DNA of 64,000 nucleotides from Begonia masoniana (lineage: Eukaryota > Streptophyta > Magnoliopsida > Cucurbitales > Begoniaceae): the NCBI GenBank assembly GCA_022432975.1, contig CM039515.1:17269488-17333487 (forward strand), written 5' to 3'. The translations under genes and the position numbers were made by a program. Positions 1 through 11,348 of this stretch are shown here, in pieces. How positions within the stretch are numbered: position 1 is the first letter of the stretch; every line of letters begins with the position of its first letter. The notes under the pieces are model-generated. The model did no database searches. It was not told the origin of the DNA and was given only the letters and a program-made list of their open reading frames with translations.

Positions 1-80
1 CATTAATAGTCATTGATCATATTCATCATTCATAGTCATTGATCATATTCTTCATTCATAGTCATTGATCATATTCTTCG
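1..80. repeat. 26-bp tandem repeat, three copies, inside LTR 'I'
   Basis: The unit contains CATTGATCATATTC and recurs three times with small changes. The related LTR of element A has only loosely similar ATGAATGATGA runs at the matching place (about 39405-39500), so copy number varies between family members. Confidence 0.75.
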
Positions 81-1206
81 TTTAAGTTGTGTGGATTAAG
101 AGGGGATTTGTGCCGGTAAAGGGGGTTTGACAGTGAGAGTGCACATAGTTCCCTTGCGGGTCGTATCATGGTCCTTCTTTTGGACAGTGACATACGCCAA
201 ACCGCCCCCAACCTTCTCTTAATTCACGTTGCATAAGTTTTATATTCTTATCTTGTTCATGCGAAGACATGCTCTTAAAACATTTTCATATGCATAAAAC
301 ATTCATGATGCATGGACATGAAAATTCTTAAATCATCAAGCTACAGAACTGAGTACCATTCGACATGAAACTTTACCACTGAGCTAATCATCAACATAAA
401 CAATAGACAGTAACATAAGGGAAACTTCTATTCATCATATGAGTTTCTACCTAGCATCCTTTGATGTAGGGCCCTAATGACCGAGAAACCTATTCATTCA
501 CTTACCTGGTCTCCTTAGCAATTTGAGCTCCTTTCTCTTCCAACTTCCTCACCTAAAACATTTACATTGCAGTAGTTAAAACAAAATCCTATTAGTTCTA
601 ATCACAAATCATCCTAGGACCTAATAGCTATAGTCACTCCCAAATCCCTAGTATAGTTCTCTGTGCAGTTTGAAATCCAAAACCCAGAACAGACAGATTC
701 GATAAGCGATATCTCAGGGTTGTTTGTTTAATGTCCCAAAATCGATTCGGAATGATATTACTACATTCAGATTTTAAATATCCTTACTAATACTCGGCCA
801 TTGAAGAATCCAGAACCTCAACTCATAGCTGAAACAGAGCTTAACGACTGAAAGATAGCTACATTTTCAAACTCGTACCTCTAGCACAAAGTAGCCGAGA
901 AGCAGCAAGGAAACCGATCGTCGAAGGAGGGATTTCCAGCTGACAGAGAGCGAGAGCTTGGGAGAGAAGAAATCGCCGGGAATTGGGGATGTCGGCTACA
1001 GTGGTTTAAATGAGGTTTGAATCCTTTCCTTTTTTTCTTTAAATACTGGCCTCAATCCTCCATTATTACAACTTTGCCACTCGACCTAGTTAGATCCACA
1101 TGTAATTAATTAAGCTTAGCATCAAACCTTAAACCGAGAAGATTGAATATTCGTGACCGTTAATACAGTTTAGGAAGTCACTTGGTTGAAGTTGACGGGT
1201 GTTACA
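1..1206 (-). mobile_element. Ty3/gypsy LTR 'I', cut by the window start
   Basis: Read on the minus strand, this LTR starts at 1206 with TGTAACACCCGTCAAC and resembles the LTRs of elements A and A'. Shared parts are the inverted form of the ACCCGCAGTAGGGACCATGA block (about 160-180), a donor-like CAGGTAAGTGAATG (about 500-513), a TTAGGTGAGGAAG segment (about 545) and a TATTTAAAG TATA-like box (about 1037-1047). The bases right of 1206 do not look like a polypurine tract, so this is a 5' LTR or a solo LTR. Its 3' end lies outside the window. Confidence 0.8.
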
Positions 1207-2448
1207 GAACCACTCTGTCACAGCTATCTCCTTGCATGTCGTACACCCTGTGCAAGGAAATGTTGTCAAACATCTCCTTGATCTCCAATGACTCCCAACT
1301 GCTAAAGTTGGCAGTCTTTCCATAAATAATCGAGCGGTTTGACGTATCCCGCTCGAATTGCTCCTCACATTCCCGGTTTCAAAATTCCATCGACGACGGC
1401 TGCAGCTCTTTTTCCCGAAATGTGGTCCGGGGAACCTTTCAACAAATAAAAGTTTCGGGGGCATTTTCAGGTCGATTTGGGCAATTTTCTAGAAGGGTTT
1501 TCTGATTTTTTTGGGTTTAAGCTCGAATTTGTGGGATTTTCTCAAATTCACTCTCGAATTTTTGCAAAATCTGAGCAAAAATGGGTTGGTTATGACGATT
1601 TCGGGGTGGTTTTGACAAATTTAGGGTGTTGATTTTGATGAAATCTTGTCGGATTTCTGATAATTTGTGGCGCTCAAATTTTGGACGAGTTGGGCGTAGT
1701 GGGCATCGGAGTTGGGCATAGCAAACTCTTCATATTTGGAAGATTTACGGTCAGATTTTGGACGATTTCGGCGGCGAGGAAGTGGATTTCGACGAGATAA
1801 CAGTGCTGCGCAGAGGTTACACCCGACTGAAGTTGCTAAGGGTTTTAAAATCGTGAAGGCGGGGGGGTCTAGTGGTTAATCACTGACCCCCTGCGCTCCC
1901 CGCGCTATTCTAAACACGATTAACCGCCTTAAATGATGCGGTTAGCCGCCCAATTTGAGGCGGGTAACCGCTACACCCAACGCGGGGGGTCAGCGGTTAA
2001 CCGCAAAGTTTTTTTTTTTACACTTTTGAAACTTTAAGTTTATTTTTGCACTTTTCTGATACTTTAAGTTTTTTTTTTGCACTTAACCCTAAAAGTAATG
2101 ATATATTTACCATCTTAAAATACTTGTTAACGTGTCAAGTAATGATCGTTGTAATTATTGTGAAATTAATGTAATAAATTAGAAATAGTTAATTTATTAT
2201 ATTAATTGTATCAATTATTACTTTATATGTCATCAAGTATTTTAAGAGTGTAGAATAAGAATGTAAACGTTACATTATTTTAGTTATAATTTTAAAATTT
2301 CAAATTTACAATCTCTAACTGTTTGAAAAGATGAAAAATGCATAGTATAGAAGTATGGTTTCCCTCTCTATCTAGTACAATAGATTTTAGGCAAACTCCA
2401 AAAACAAATCTGGTCTCCAGCCCAAACAAATAATATTGTACTGGGAGC
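1207..2448. other. Unassigned stretch with no supported gene
   Basis: A 111-codon minus-strand reading frame (1129-1464) crosses into the LTR and shows no recognisable domain, so I do not call it. From 1207 to about 1850 there is unique-looking sequence. From about 2010 it is AT-rich with poly-T runs. I cannot assign an origin. It could be old host DNA or a decayed DNA transposon. Confidence 0.5.
1861..2005. repeat. GC-rich palindromic block with GCGGTTAACCGC-like motifs
   Basis: Motifs such as GCGGTTAACCGC, GATTAACCGCC and GGCGGGTAACCGC recur in both orientations within 145 bp, set in AT-rich DNA. Motif clusters like this occur in subterminal regions of plant hAT-type transposons, but no terminal repeats or target duplication were found. 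The assignment is an inference. Confidence 0.35.
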
Positions 2449-2863
2449 TAAATGTGGAAATCAGTTTGGTTAAAATCGAACCGAGTTGAAAATCTTGATT
2501 CGGTTTTGTTTCTATTTTGAAAAAACCTATTTCAAAATTGAATTGACCAAGTCGAGATTTTCAATTTCTTTTTTCAATAACTGATCAAAACCAAATCGAA
2601 CCAAATTTCTAATATTTATAGATAATTTTATTTTATATCAAAAAACCTGCCAAAACAAAGTACAACACAAAACTGAGTTTAATCCAAAAAATTAAAAAAA
2701 ATCGAGAACTAAAACCGAACTGAGCAAAACCAAAAATATCTGATTTCGAAGGCTGATCAGTTCGGTTTCGGTTTCAAAAAATTTGAAATTGAACTGTTTA
2801 GTTCAATTTTAATTAGGGTAAAATCAAACCGAACCAAACAGAAACAGACCGATTCCACTACTA
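2449..2863. mobile_element. Probable non-autonomous hAT-like MITE (about 415 bp)
   Basis: Both ends carry a similar inverted motif: TAAATGTGGAAATCAGT on the left, and on the right a sequence whose reverse complement is TAGTAGTGGAATCGGT. The interior is full of GGTTCGGTTT/AAACCGAACC words, as often seen in plant hAT elements, and has no coding capacity. No convincing 8-bp target duplication remains, so the borders are approximate. Confidence 0.45.
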
Positions 2864-3207
2864 ACGTAAGCAATAAGAGATGCTACAATTATTGATTTCT
2901 TCTCTCTCTCTCAATCCCCGCTGTCCTATTGTCATCGCGTCAAGTGTGAAATTAAAATTTTATAATATTTATTTATTTATAGGGTAAAAATCAATTTAAA
3001 CTTCAAAGTATGAATTTAATTTGAAATAACCTTTAAACTAAAAATTAACAACTAAAACTTTAAACTATCCAAAATGTAACAAATCAAATTCTAGCAGGAG
3101 GCTGATCACCCCCCGTTCTTAATTTACGCCGAGATCGATGGGACGATCTAAATGGAACGGCCCCTTGATCTGTCCAGTTCTTATGTGGCACTAGACATAT
3201 TGGGTCG

Positions 3208-3568
3208 GAGGGTCGATGTGGGGGTGGAGACCCCCTCGCTCAATGTGCACCGCACGTGACTCGAGACCGAGAGGACACCGTCCTAGATCAACCCCCTGTT
3301 TCCTGCCTCTTCCTTTTCAAGGTTCTCGGAAACGGGAGGTCATCGCCCTGGATCATTCTGCCTTTCTCAAAATGAGGTATAAGAATGAGGGGTCGCACCC
3401 CGACGTGGCCCCCCAATCTTAATTATTTTGCCTGATAATGGAGGGTCGATGTGGGGCGTGGAGACCCCCCCTGCATTGTTAGCCCAAACTTTTTGGTAAG
3501 ATTAAGAACGAGGGATCGCAGCCCCAAAATGCAACCCCAATCTAAATTATTTTGTCTGAAAATGGGGG
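3208..3568. repeat. Two diverged direct repeats upstream of the MULE gene
   Basis: GAGGGTCGATGTGGG followed by GTGGAGACCCCC occurs at 3208 and again at 3441. Each copy leads to a TAAGAAT/CGAGGGGTCGCA word and to an AATTATTTTG stretch. The first copy is longer because of unrelated sequence at about 3240-3370. This may be part of the MULE terminal region, since long GC-rich ends are common in MULEs, but a matching inverted copy was not found. Confidence 0.5.
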
Positions 3569-3602
3569 CCGTTCTTAGGAACGGGAGGACAATCTCTGAC
3601 AC

Positions 3603-3610
3603 TATATAAA
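3603..3610 (+). promoter_or_regulatory. TATA box of the MULE transposase gene
   Basis: TATATAAA lies 95 bp upstream of the first ATG (3705) of the transposase remnant. The spacing fits a plant pol II promoter with a leader of about 65 bases. Confidence 0.5.
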
Positions 3611-3704
3611 GAAACACCCTCCATTCTCACCCCCTGCTGCAAAAAAAACCCTCTAACCTTTATTTTTTTTGCTCCGGTAAATTTTCTCTATATTAGCAAC
3701 GTCG

Positions 3705-5810
3705 ATGGATGTTGATTCTAGTAGATTGGTTGATTTAGACGAGACAACAACTTGTGATGCCAATATGGACTGGTATTCGTACTCCACGCCCATATATGTT
3801 GATAATCGGGTATTCGATCACCTTGAAGGTAATGAAGAAATAGAGGTGCAATCGACGTCAAAAACTCTAAACGATGAGCTTCGAACACCGATCGACTCGG
3901 AGGATGATGAAATGAAAAGCATACAGTAAGGGAAGAAATTTTGATGAGAATTTATCTGGGAAAATAATATAGTTATTTAAAGGCAATTAGAGAAGAAATA
4001 GTAGAATATGTTTTGAATAATAGTTATTGATCAAATTTATTAAAAGTGAATCTCAGCGACTGACGGCAGTGTGTGAAAACAGATGTGATTGGCGACTACA
4101 TAGTTCGAAGATGCAAAATGAGCTTATGCTTCAAATAAAAAGTTATCACAACTTTTCAAGAAAAATTGAGAATCGACACGCTACTGCAAAATGAATGGCA
4201 AATCATTATTTAGATAGGTTCAAAAGTCATCCTACGTGAAAAATTTTGTCCATTATCGAGACAGTGATGAAGGATTTGAATGTCAACATTACACCAAGTC
4301 TTGCCAGAAAAGAAGCGAAGCTTGAAAATTTAATGAAGGGAAGGGCGACGAATAATACAAGTTATTGTGGTCGTATGCAGAAGAAATTTATAGATCAAAT
4401 CCTGGTAGCACATTGGGCCTACAGACTTACTTAGTGGGCTTTACCGATAATGAGTCATGTATATTCGAAAGAATGTATATGTGTATGTCTGCTTGCAAAG
4501 CAGGTTTGCTGTAGTGTGATAGACCTATTATATGTTTTGATGGTTGTCATCTAAAGGCTTCATGTCCCGGCCAATTACTTACAGCCGTCAGCATTAATGG
4601 CAACGATGAAATATATCTAGTTGCTGTTGCCTATGTGGAATCAAGGTGTCTAGACTCATGGATGTGGTTTTGAAATTATTAAAGGAAGATATGCAAACTA
4701 AATCAGGATACAGATGGACATTTGTTTCAGATTGACAAAAGGTATAATGCATTTCCAATTGTTCTTTCAATTATTGGGGCGTTGTGGTAGTTTTATTGTT
4801 TTATATTGACTATGTTGTTCTTTCAAATATCAGGGATTGTTGTCAGCTATGTAACAAGAATTTTCGTTAGCCAAACACCACTACTGCCTCCGGCATATGT
4901 ACACAAATTTCAAAAACTAATTTTGGGGCAGAGTATACAGAAATACAATGTGGAATGCAGACAGGACAACCACAACTTTTCTTTTCAAGAGAGAAATGAG
5001 GAACTTTCATCAAATTAACCTGGATGCCCAGGTATATCTTCAAGGCACACCCTTAGATATTGGGCTAGTCGTGCATTTTCTTCAATTCTCAAGTGTGAAT
5101 TGGGATTAAACAATTCATGTGAGTTATTTAATGTAGTTCTATTACCTGTAAGGGACAAACCGATTCTGACCATTTTCAAAATAATCAGAAAGTGCTTAAT
5201 GACTAGGATTGTCAAAAAATATGAGAAGTTGGCCTTGTCAATAGACGTCTTGTGTCCCTAGATAAGAAAAAAGCTTGTAAAGCTAAAACGTGCAGCTCAA
5301 AATTGGAGTGCTATGTTTGCGGGAGCTACACGATTTGAGGTCAGCAATAACAACGAACAATATGTTGTCGACATTAATACATGTGTGTGCAACTGTTACA
5401 GGTTGGAGCTTATTGGAATCTCGTGTGTCCATTCCATTCTCTATATTCAATTCGTGAGACTAGTACCAGAAAATTACGTTCATCAATATTATCACCAGAG
5501 AACTTATCTACAAATGTACTCAAACTTCATTCATCCCCTTAGCGGCTAACACATGTGGTCGTCCGTACAAAATATGAAACCAATCCTTCTGCCTAAAAGA
5601 AAACGTCAACCTAGTAGATCGAATAAGAAAAGAGTGCAAGATATCGATGAACCGTCAAGTTCGACAATTACCAGGAAGAACTCAACAATGTCGTATGGTA
5701 TATGTCGGCATCAAGAGCATAATAGTCGCACTTGTCTTGATGGGGGATCCACTTCATGCGCTACTTCCGCTTCTACTTTGCAAGACACATATGGATTTTC
5801 ACACATTTAA
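3705..5810 (+). pseudogene. MULE (MuDR-like) transposase, decayed
   Basis: Several plus-strand reading pieces follow in family order but in shifting frames. The first (3705-3929) is an acidic N-terminal region. About 4246-4434 is the segment with the conserved ARKEAKLE and KGR words that precedes the catalytic core. About 4500-4740 reads ICFDGCHLKA then GQLLTAVSINGND, the start of the MULE DDE transposase domain. About 5040-5260 includes a degraded NNSCE and DKPILT stretch. At 5380-5450 a SWIM-type zinc finger is visible (CVCNC followed by GISCVH). A basic tail and a Cys-rich end follow to about 5810. MULE transposases cut and paste elements with long terminal repeats. This copy has frameshifts and stops throughout and cannot make a working enzyme. 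Confidence 0.8.
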
Positions 5811-6219
5811 CGGGACGCAGATACATGTTAATACATTTCGCTCATAAACACAATTTCATTATTATCTACTATAGTTTTCATTATATGCAAGAATCTTCTA
5901 CACACGACAGAGACAGAAATGTATGACTATTCGGGCTGTAATTTATGTATTTATTATACTGTGTAATGGGTGTATTTATTATACTGTGTAATTTAGTGAG
6001 ATAAAGTTGTAAAAATTGGCAAAATTTCCTTTGTTTTATGATCCCTCATATCTATTTTCAAGTAATTCCTGCATATTCAAATCACAAGTACATTTATAAA
6101 GTAAAGTACAACCATATACCACATAGCATAAACGAAAATACAATCATAATACTCATAGCATTAATTAGAGTACAAACATAAAGTAAAGTACATAAATGAA
6201 ATACAAAACATAAATTAAA
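5811..6219. other. AT-rich flank of the MULE remnant, no gene seen
   Basis: No reading frame or repeat structure is visible. It separates the plus-strand MULE remnant from the minus-strand pseudogene that ends at 6220, so the two genes converge here. Confidence 0.5.
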
Positions 6220-6368
6220 CTACGATGGGACATCGTCATCGTCATCTCGCTCTACCCAATCCATGAGAAATTTTTTCAGCTCTATGTGGGACTCAACTAG
6301 CTGTCTCTGTGTCACGGTGAGCTCCTCGCCTTTGCCTATAAGAAAATCCAGTCTCTACTTTATCCTGT
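6220..6368 (-). pseudogene. C-terminal end of a plant-transposon-type ORF, split by element B
   Basis: On the minus strand a frame ends at 6220-6222 after an acidic tail (WVERDDDDDVPS). Upstream are LDFLIGKGEELTVTQRQL and ESHIELKKFL, which look helical. The frame reaches the B insertion site at 6368 and its other part lies beyond the element at 63298-63890. The larger part resembles the extra ORF of element F, so I read this as the tail of a 'putative plant transposon protein' (Transposase_32-like, PF20167). Stops near the junction show it is dead. Family assignment is by motif likeness only. Confidence 0.45.
6364..6368. repeat. Target-site duplication of element B, left copy (CCTGT)
   Basis: CCTGT directly precedes the B LTR start TGTAACGTATC. 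The same five bases follow the other end of B at 63293-63297. Five-base duplications are usual for Ty3/gypsy integrases. Confidence 0.9.
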
Positions 6369-6525
6369 TGTAACGTATCAAAATTTTCCCCTAATTCAAG
6401 CTAATCTAGGGTTTCCAATTTCTAAATGTAACACTAATTAGCAGTCAATTAAATCTAATTGCCCCAATTATAGCTCAATCAGCAACAATCAAGCCCTAAT
6501 TCCAATCAATTTTGTAAAAGGTAAG

Positions 6526-7651
6526 TGTTGACTTAAATAGTATTTAAGTCTAACTATGTTTTTGATGATTGTGATTAATATGAAATATATAAACTGAATA
6601 ATTGGATTACTGTGTTTATTGCATTTATCTGGAAATGCCCTTTGAAAAGAGTGTTACGTTTCTGACGTTTTTGGTTAAGTGTTATTAGTCCGAAGTCATT
6701 CGTCCACATGGAAAGAAAAAACAAATTCGTCCAAAAGGAGAACAGCTTATTCGTCCAAAGTTACTCGTCTGACGAATAATTGTCTAAAGTATTCGTCCAA
6801 CGAGCAAGCGTCCAAAATGTACAACCGAAGTGTTCAAAGACAGAACAACAAATTCATGCGAATCATTAGTCCGACGAGCATTCGTCCAACATCAGACCAA
6901 ACAAATTCGTCCAAACTCATTCGTCCAAAGGGGGAACGTCCGGAGTCTTAACGACTAGACTATTAAAGACCGTCGAATTAAATGTTGACCAAAGCAGACT
7001 CCAACGGCTATATTTCTGCACAACGGTAACATTTTTGTACGGAAACAAGAGTTCGCCCAAAAGTGAATCAGAGATGACGAAGCCCTATATATAGAAGAAT
7101 AGAAACTTGAGAGAACACTTTTTTGACCATCTAACCATCATGCAAACATCAAGCCAGATCTGAGAATCCTCTCAAAGCCGAGAAGCTTAACACATCTTTC
7201 TATTCTCTAGAACACTCCTTAGATCTAAACTTGAGACTTTCACATTAGAAAGGTTGTAGATCTTGAGCGAACACTTTCAAAAATTGTAAAAGTGTAAAGG
7301 CACTGGGTTGACGCCTGTGAAGAGCAATCCAGAATTGTCAAAGGTAGTAGATCGACGCCTGTGAAGAGCAATATAGAATTGTAAAAGGCAGTAGATCGAC
7401 GCCCGTGAAGTTCGATCTAAATTTCTCGTGAGGAGAAGGAAAAAATCTTCAAGGGGGAGCCTTGGAGCGTGGAAATAGGCAAGATTGTCCGAACCACGTT
7501 AAAAACTTCAGTGTCAATTTCTTTCTCTCGCTTACTTTAACTTGCTTGCTTGTCTGCTATAATTTCAGTAAATTAGACATCATAAGAGAGTTAAACTTAA
7601 TTAATTAAGAATGTCCAATTCACCCCCCTCTTAGACAATTACGATCTTACA
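6526..7651 (+). mobile_element. 5' LTR of copia element F
   Basis: The LTR runs from TGTTGACTTAAAT to GATCTTACA. At 6686-6945 it carries a dense cluster of ATTCGTCCAAA-type words. A CTATATATAG TATA-like box lies near 7083-7092. From about 7300 a short GGCAGTAGATCGACGCC word recurs. The matching 3' LTR begins at 23509. Confidence 0.85.
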
Positions 7652-7653
7652 AT

Positions 7654-7665
7654 TGGTATTAGAGC
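7654..7665 (+). other. Primer binding site of F (initiator Met-tRNA)
   Basis: TGGTATTAGAGC follows the 5' LTR by two bases. It differs by one base from TGGTATCAGAGC, the complement of the plant initiator tRNA-Met 3' end. Confidence 0.75.
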
Positions 7666-7717
7666 GGGTTTAATATTGTCTAAGTTGTGATTTAGAAAAT
7701 ATTGTGATACTCTTGCA

Positions 7718-7726
7718 ATGGCATTC
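7718..7726 (+). pseudogene. Start of F gag, cut after three codons
   Basis: ATGGCATTC is the only visible piece of the F gag start. Directly after it LTR fragment G begins. The rest of gag, protease, integrase and most of RT of F is absent from the window. Confidence 0.4.
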
Positions 7727-10025
7727 TGTAACACCCGTAATTTTTCCTATAATGTGCATAGCCCTAGTTAGGGTATGCTATGTGAGTTTAACAATTATCC
7801 TTATGTTCTCCTAGGGTATTGAAGGAAAGTGTTATTGGAAGAGGATTTTTGAATAGAAGAATATTAGGAGTTGAGTGTTAAGAATTTTAGTGAGTAAAAT
7901 TTCATTTAAAAAGGAAAGTTAAGTCAATTAAATGTGGAAGCCACGTTGAAGGGAAGCAAAAGTGAAAGGAGGGGTGTTTTATAAATTATGAAATTTTGGT
8001 GGCAAAATTTAAAAGAGAAAAATGTGTTAGGTTAAATTAGAAAGTCTTCTTATTCTTCCTCATTAGCTCCAAGAAAATTCCAGCCATTGCTAAGGTTCTC
8101 CACCTTCTCTTCCATCGATTTTGGCAAGGACTTAAGGTAAGTTTAAGTGGGTTTTATGTTGTGTACACCTAGATGATGAATTTTGGTGTTTTTGTAGTGT
8201 TTTGTGTAAGTTTGGATGGGGTTTGAAAACCCTAATTGGAGAATTCCGAAAATTGTGTTTCCTTGCTAGTTCTCTTCTCAAATTTAGTGGTTTAACTCTT
8301 AGATATGTTAGTTTATATCGTTTTTAGAGTTAGATTAAAGTTTTGGTGGAAGTTGTGCAAAAACTGATTTTTAAAACAATGAGGCCGATTCTGTTTTTGA
8401 TGATTTTCAATTGGCTAATTGATTTAGTTGCTAAGTTTGATTATTTCAATGGATAGTAGACGTGTAGAGGTTTACGGAATAGGGTGGCACGTTGAAATCC
8501 ATTAAAAAATGAATAAGTTATGGTCGTTTGAAGTTGGACGCCAAATATTGTGAGAAATTCGGGTTTTAAGAGTTGTGTTCTAAATGTTTGTTGAATTGTG
8601 TTTAGTTTTAGGTTAGATAAATTCTTAGAATGTCCTTAGAGTGCTTCTAAATTATTTCCTTATATTTGCTATGTTGACGAGCGAATAGTTGACGTAGTCG
8701 GAGTAACCAAGGACGTGTGAAGAAACCAGGTAAGTAGATGAGCGTTTTCGTTGCCTTCGGGCTTGCACCATAGAACGGTAGGGGTGGTTGTTTGTTTGTT
8801 TTGGTTTAAGCATTTTGTTTTCATGCATCATTGTTTTAATTACGAAATAAGAGTTTTAGCATGTTTTGCATTTTGGTTATGAAAAGTAAGAAAATAAGAT
8901 AATGGATATGCAACTCGGTAGAATAGCCTTATCACGCAAGTGGCTCGTGTGTAGCACCCTGAGAGGGATTCTACGATTGATACTATGCTGAAAATATGTA
9001 ATGTGTCGTGAGTATGAACGCCTCGATATGCTCGTGCTAGAAAGCACACTGAGGGTTTTATGATCGATATGGGAGGAGATCTGATATGGTCGTCCCAGAT
9101 TGTTTTAGGATGTGTGTCTCTGATCTTGCTCGGTGGGTTAGGGTGTAGCCATCCCGGATTGTGTTAGGGCGCGTGCCTACTTGATTCACATGTAAAAGTG
9201 AAAGATAAATGCAACGAAAATAAAAACAACAGAGTGTGTAGAAACGACATTTAGGGGTTGAGTTGATCATGCAAGGTTTTGATTTGCATTCCTCCGTACT
9301 TACTAAGCATTAGGCTTACATTTTGTGTTCTGTGGTGTAGGTAACGACATTTATTCAGGTGAGCTAGACGAGGGAGCCCAGGACTAGGCAGTAGTCGGCG
9401 GCGCACGGGGCATGTTGGTGCAGGCAGTTGTCGGGGCTTCTCGGCCATAGTTTTTCGAGGGATGTGTGGGGAGTAGGTATTTTGGGGATTGTGTATAGTT
9501 TTCTAACTATTTTGGATGTTTGAAGTATTTGATTGTTTTGTTGGTTTGATTTTGTAAATGTGGTTTGTGACTTGTTTTGGAATCTCTTTGATCGTGTTTT
9601 ATGAAAGTTTGAATTTCAGGATTTTGGTTTTCAGAATATTCAGTAGTTATGTTGCTCGGTTTTTCGTATAGCAAACAACGTCGGGGTCATTTGTTTTCAC
9701 GTTTTCGTTGATGTTTTGGAGTCGGTTTTCTGAGATTTCACATGTCAAGGAGTCGGGGATGTAGGGAACGTTTGGGGAAAATTTTGGGTGATTTGGATGT
9801 GAGTGGTTTGAAGAAAAATGGAGAAAAGGAGAGAAAGGGCACTGGTGGCCGAAGTGTAGGCGCACAGGCTAGGGAGTGGGGGCGCGGGCCCGGCGGTGGC
9901 GTGCGCAGCGTGCACGAGATGCACGCTGCATGGGCGCGAGCAGAGCCCAGCGCCGATCGATCAGCGCATTTCATTGTAGGTCGCTTGGCAACCCAAGAGG
10001 TTGTCGATCGATCAGCGCTATGCGA
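7727..10025 (+). mobile_element. Gypsy LTR fragment 'G' replacing most of F gag-pol
   Basis: It starts with an LTR-like end, TGTAACACCCGTAATT, and carries the shared gypsy leader features: a donor CCAGGTAAGTAGATG (about 8727), GCCTTCGGGCTTGCACCATAG, a TTACTAAGCATTAGGC branch-like block (about 9300) and TGGTGTAGGTAACG (about 9341). The last 200 bp are GC-rich with GATCGATC palindromes (about 9955-10020). It has no TACA-type 3' end: it runs straight into the F RT frame, so a deletion removed its tail together with the F genes. No long coding frame here is credible. Confidence 0.65.
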
Positions 10026-10028
10026 AAA

Positions 10029-11007
10029 GGACAAAGACATTCTAATAGTTCAAATCTATATTGATGACATCATATTCGGTTCTACAAATGTATCACTTTG
10101 TGATGAGTTTGTCACTCTTATGCAAAGTGAGTTTTAAATGAGTATGATGGGAGAGCTAAAATTCTTCCTAGGATTTCAAATTTGTCAAAAACCAAATGGA
10201 AGTTTCTTCTGTCAAGAAAAATACATCAAAGACCTCATAAAAAGATTTGGATTAGAATCTTCTAAGTCCTCTAGAACTCTCATGAGAACAACTACAAAAC
10301 TGGACAAGGATGTGAATGGAACAAGTGTTGATATTAAGAAGTACAGAGGTATGAATGGATCCCTTCTATACCTCACTGCTAGCAGACCTAACATCCTCCT
10401 TAGTGTGTGCTTATGTGTTAGATTCAAAGTTTCTCCTAAAGAATCTCACTTAACAGCTGTTAAAAGAATTTTCAAATATATAAGTGGGATATATGATTTA
10501 GGTTTATGGTACCCGAAGGGTACATCCTTTGATCTCATAGGATATTCTGACTCCGATTATGCTGGGAGTCTAGTAGATAGGAAAAGTACTAGTGGAACAT
10601 GTCAATTCCTTGGTGAGTCTCTTGTTTCCTGGTACTCCAAGAAGCAAAATTCTGTTGCACTTTCAACGGTCGAAAGTGAATATATTGCTGCTGGAAGTTG
10701 TTGTGCACAAATACTTTGGATGAAACAAATATTGGAAGATTACAATCTACTCTATGATAGGATTCCAATTAGATGGGACAACACTAGTGTAATTATCATT
10801 TCTAAGAATCCTATCCAACACTCTAGGACTAAGCATATTGATATTAGGTATCATTTCATTAGAGATCATGTTCAGAAAGGTGATATCACCTTAGAATTTG
10901 TCAACTCTGCTGATCTATTGACAGATATCTTTACAAAGCCATTAGATGAGAAGACCTTCAATAATATTAGAATAAGGTTAGGTCTCATTAGGAATGAGAA
11001 AAATTAA
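10029..11007 (+). pseudogene. Copia pol remnant: end of RT and RNase H of F
   Basis: The frame enters at the catalytic RT loop (YIDDIIFGS, about 10060) after the junction with G. A TAA stop at 10135-10137 interrupts it, then it stays open to 11007. It shows the copia RT end (MGELKFFLGFQI) and RNase H with SDSDYAGS, DRKSTSG, SKKQNSVALSTVESEYIA and HIDIRYHFIRDHV, ending in IFTKPLDEKTF. The order RT then RNase H at the pol end, with integrase expected upstream, is the Ty1/copia layout. RT fingers, integrase and protease are gone, so this copy cannot move itself. The long open stretch suggests a modest age. Confidence 0.88.
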
Positions 11008-11348
11008 GGTTCATTTTTCTGTTAGAGAATATTGGCCAATAAGCAGTGTGGTCAATAAAGAAATGGACGATCTCCAAGATTTACTTCTCTTTGAAATGAA
11101 TGGACGTTGTCACAATGGACGCTGTCACAATGGACGCTGTCACAATGGACGTTCACAATGGATGTTGTCTAAATGGACGATAAAATCTTTCGAAATGTTA
11201 CAAAAACCCTAACTTTCGTCTAAAACGTCTCGATTTCTTTCGTTCGTCTAGCGATTCCTACTTTCATCTCCAGGAATTCTCTGATCTTCGGCACCGATCA
11301 AAAACCTCTCCAAACTCTGTCTCTGTCCAAAAACCTATATCATTATCA
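11008..11348 (+). other. Spacer between F pol and its extra ORF
   Basis: There is no credible gene here. A short frame overlapping the pol end is only the repeat read through. The spacer has a 15-bp tandem repeat (11099-11168) and a pyrimidine-rich stretch before the next ATG at 11349, which could act as a splice acceptor or leader for the downstream ORF. Confidence 0.5.
11099..11168 (+). repeat. 15-bp tandem repeat (CACAATGGACGCTGT), about four copies
   Basis: The unit is repeated with single-base changes, and the last copies are shortened. The core TGGACG is the complement of the CGTCCA word that fills the F LTR and the LTRs of gypsy elements C and H. Confidence 0.8.

Noticed and set aside
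1129..1464. 111-codon minus-strand frame as a gene
   Set aside because: It crosses the LTR boundary at 1206 and has no recognisable domain.
7722..10046. CATTC on both sides of fragment G as a target duplication
   Set aside because: The right CATTC (about 10038-10042) lies inside the F RT codons, while G has no LTR end there and a large part of F is missing between. The match is likely chance.
9738..10137. Overlapping frames of about 100-130 codons in a GC-rich block
   Set aside because: They lie in the 3' part of LTR fragment G; the GC-rich composition explains the lack of stops. Only the last part (from about 10029) is real copia RT.
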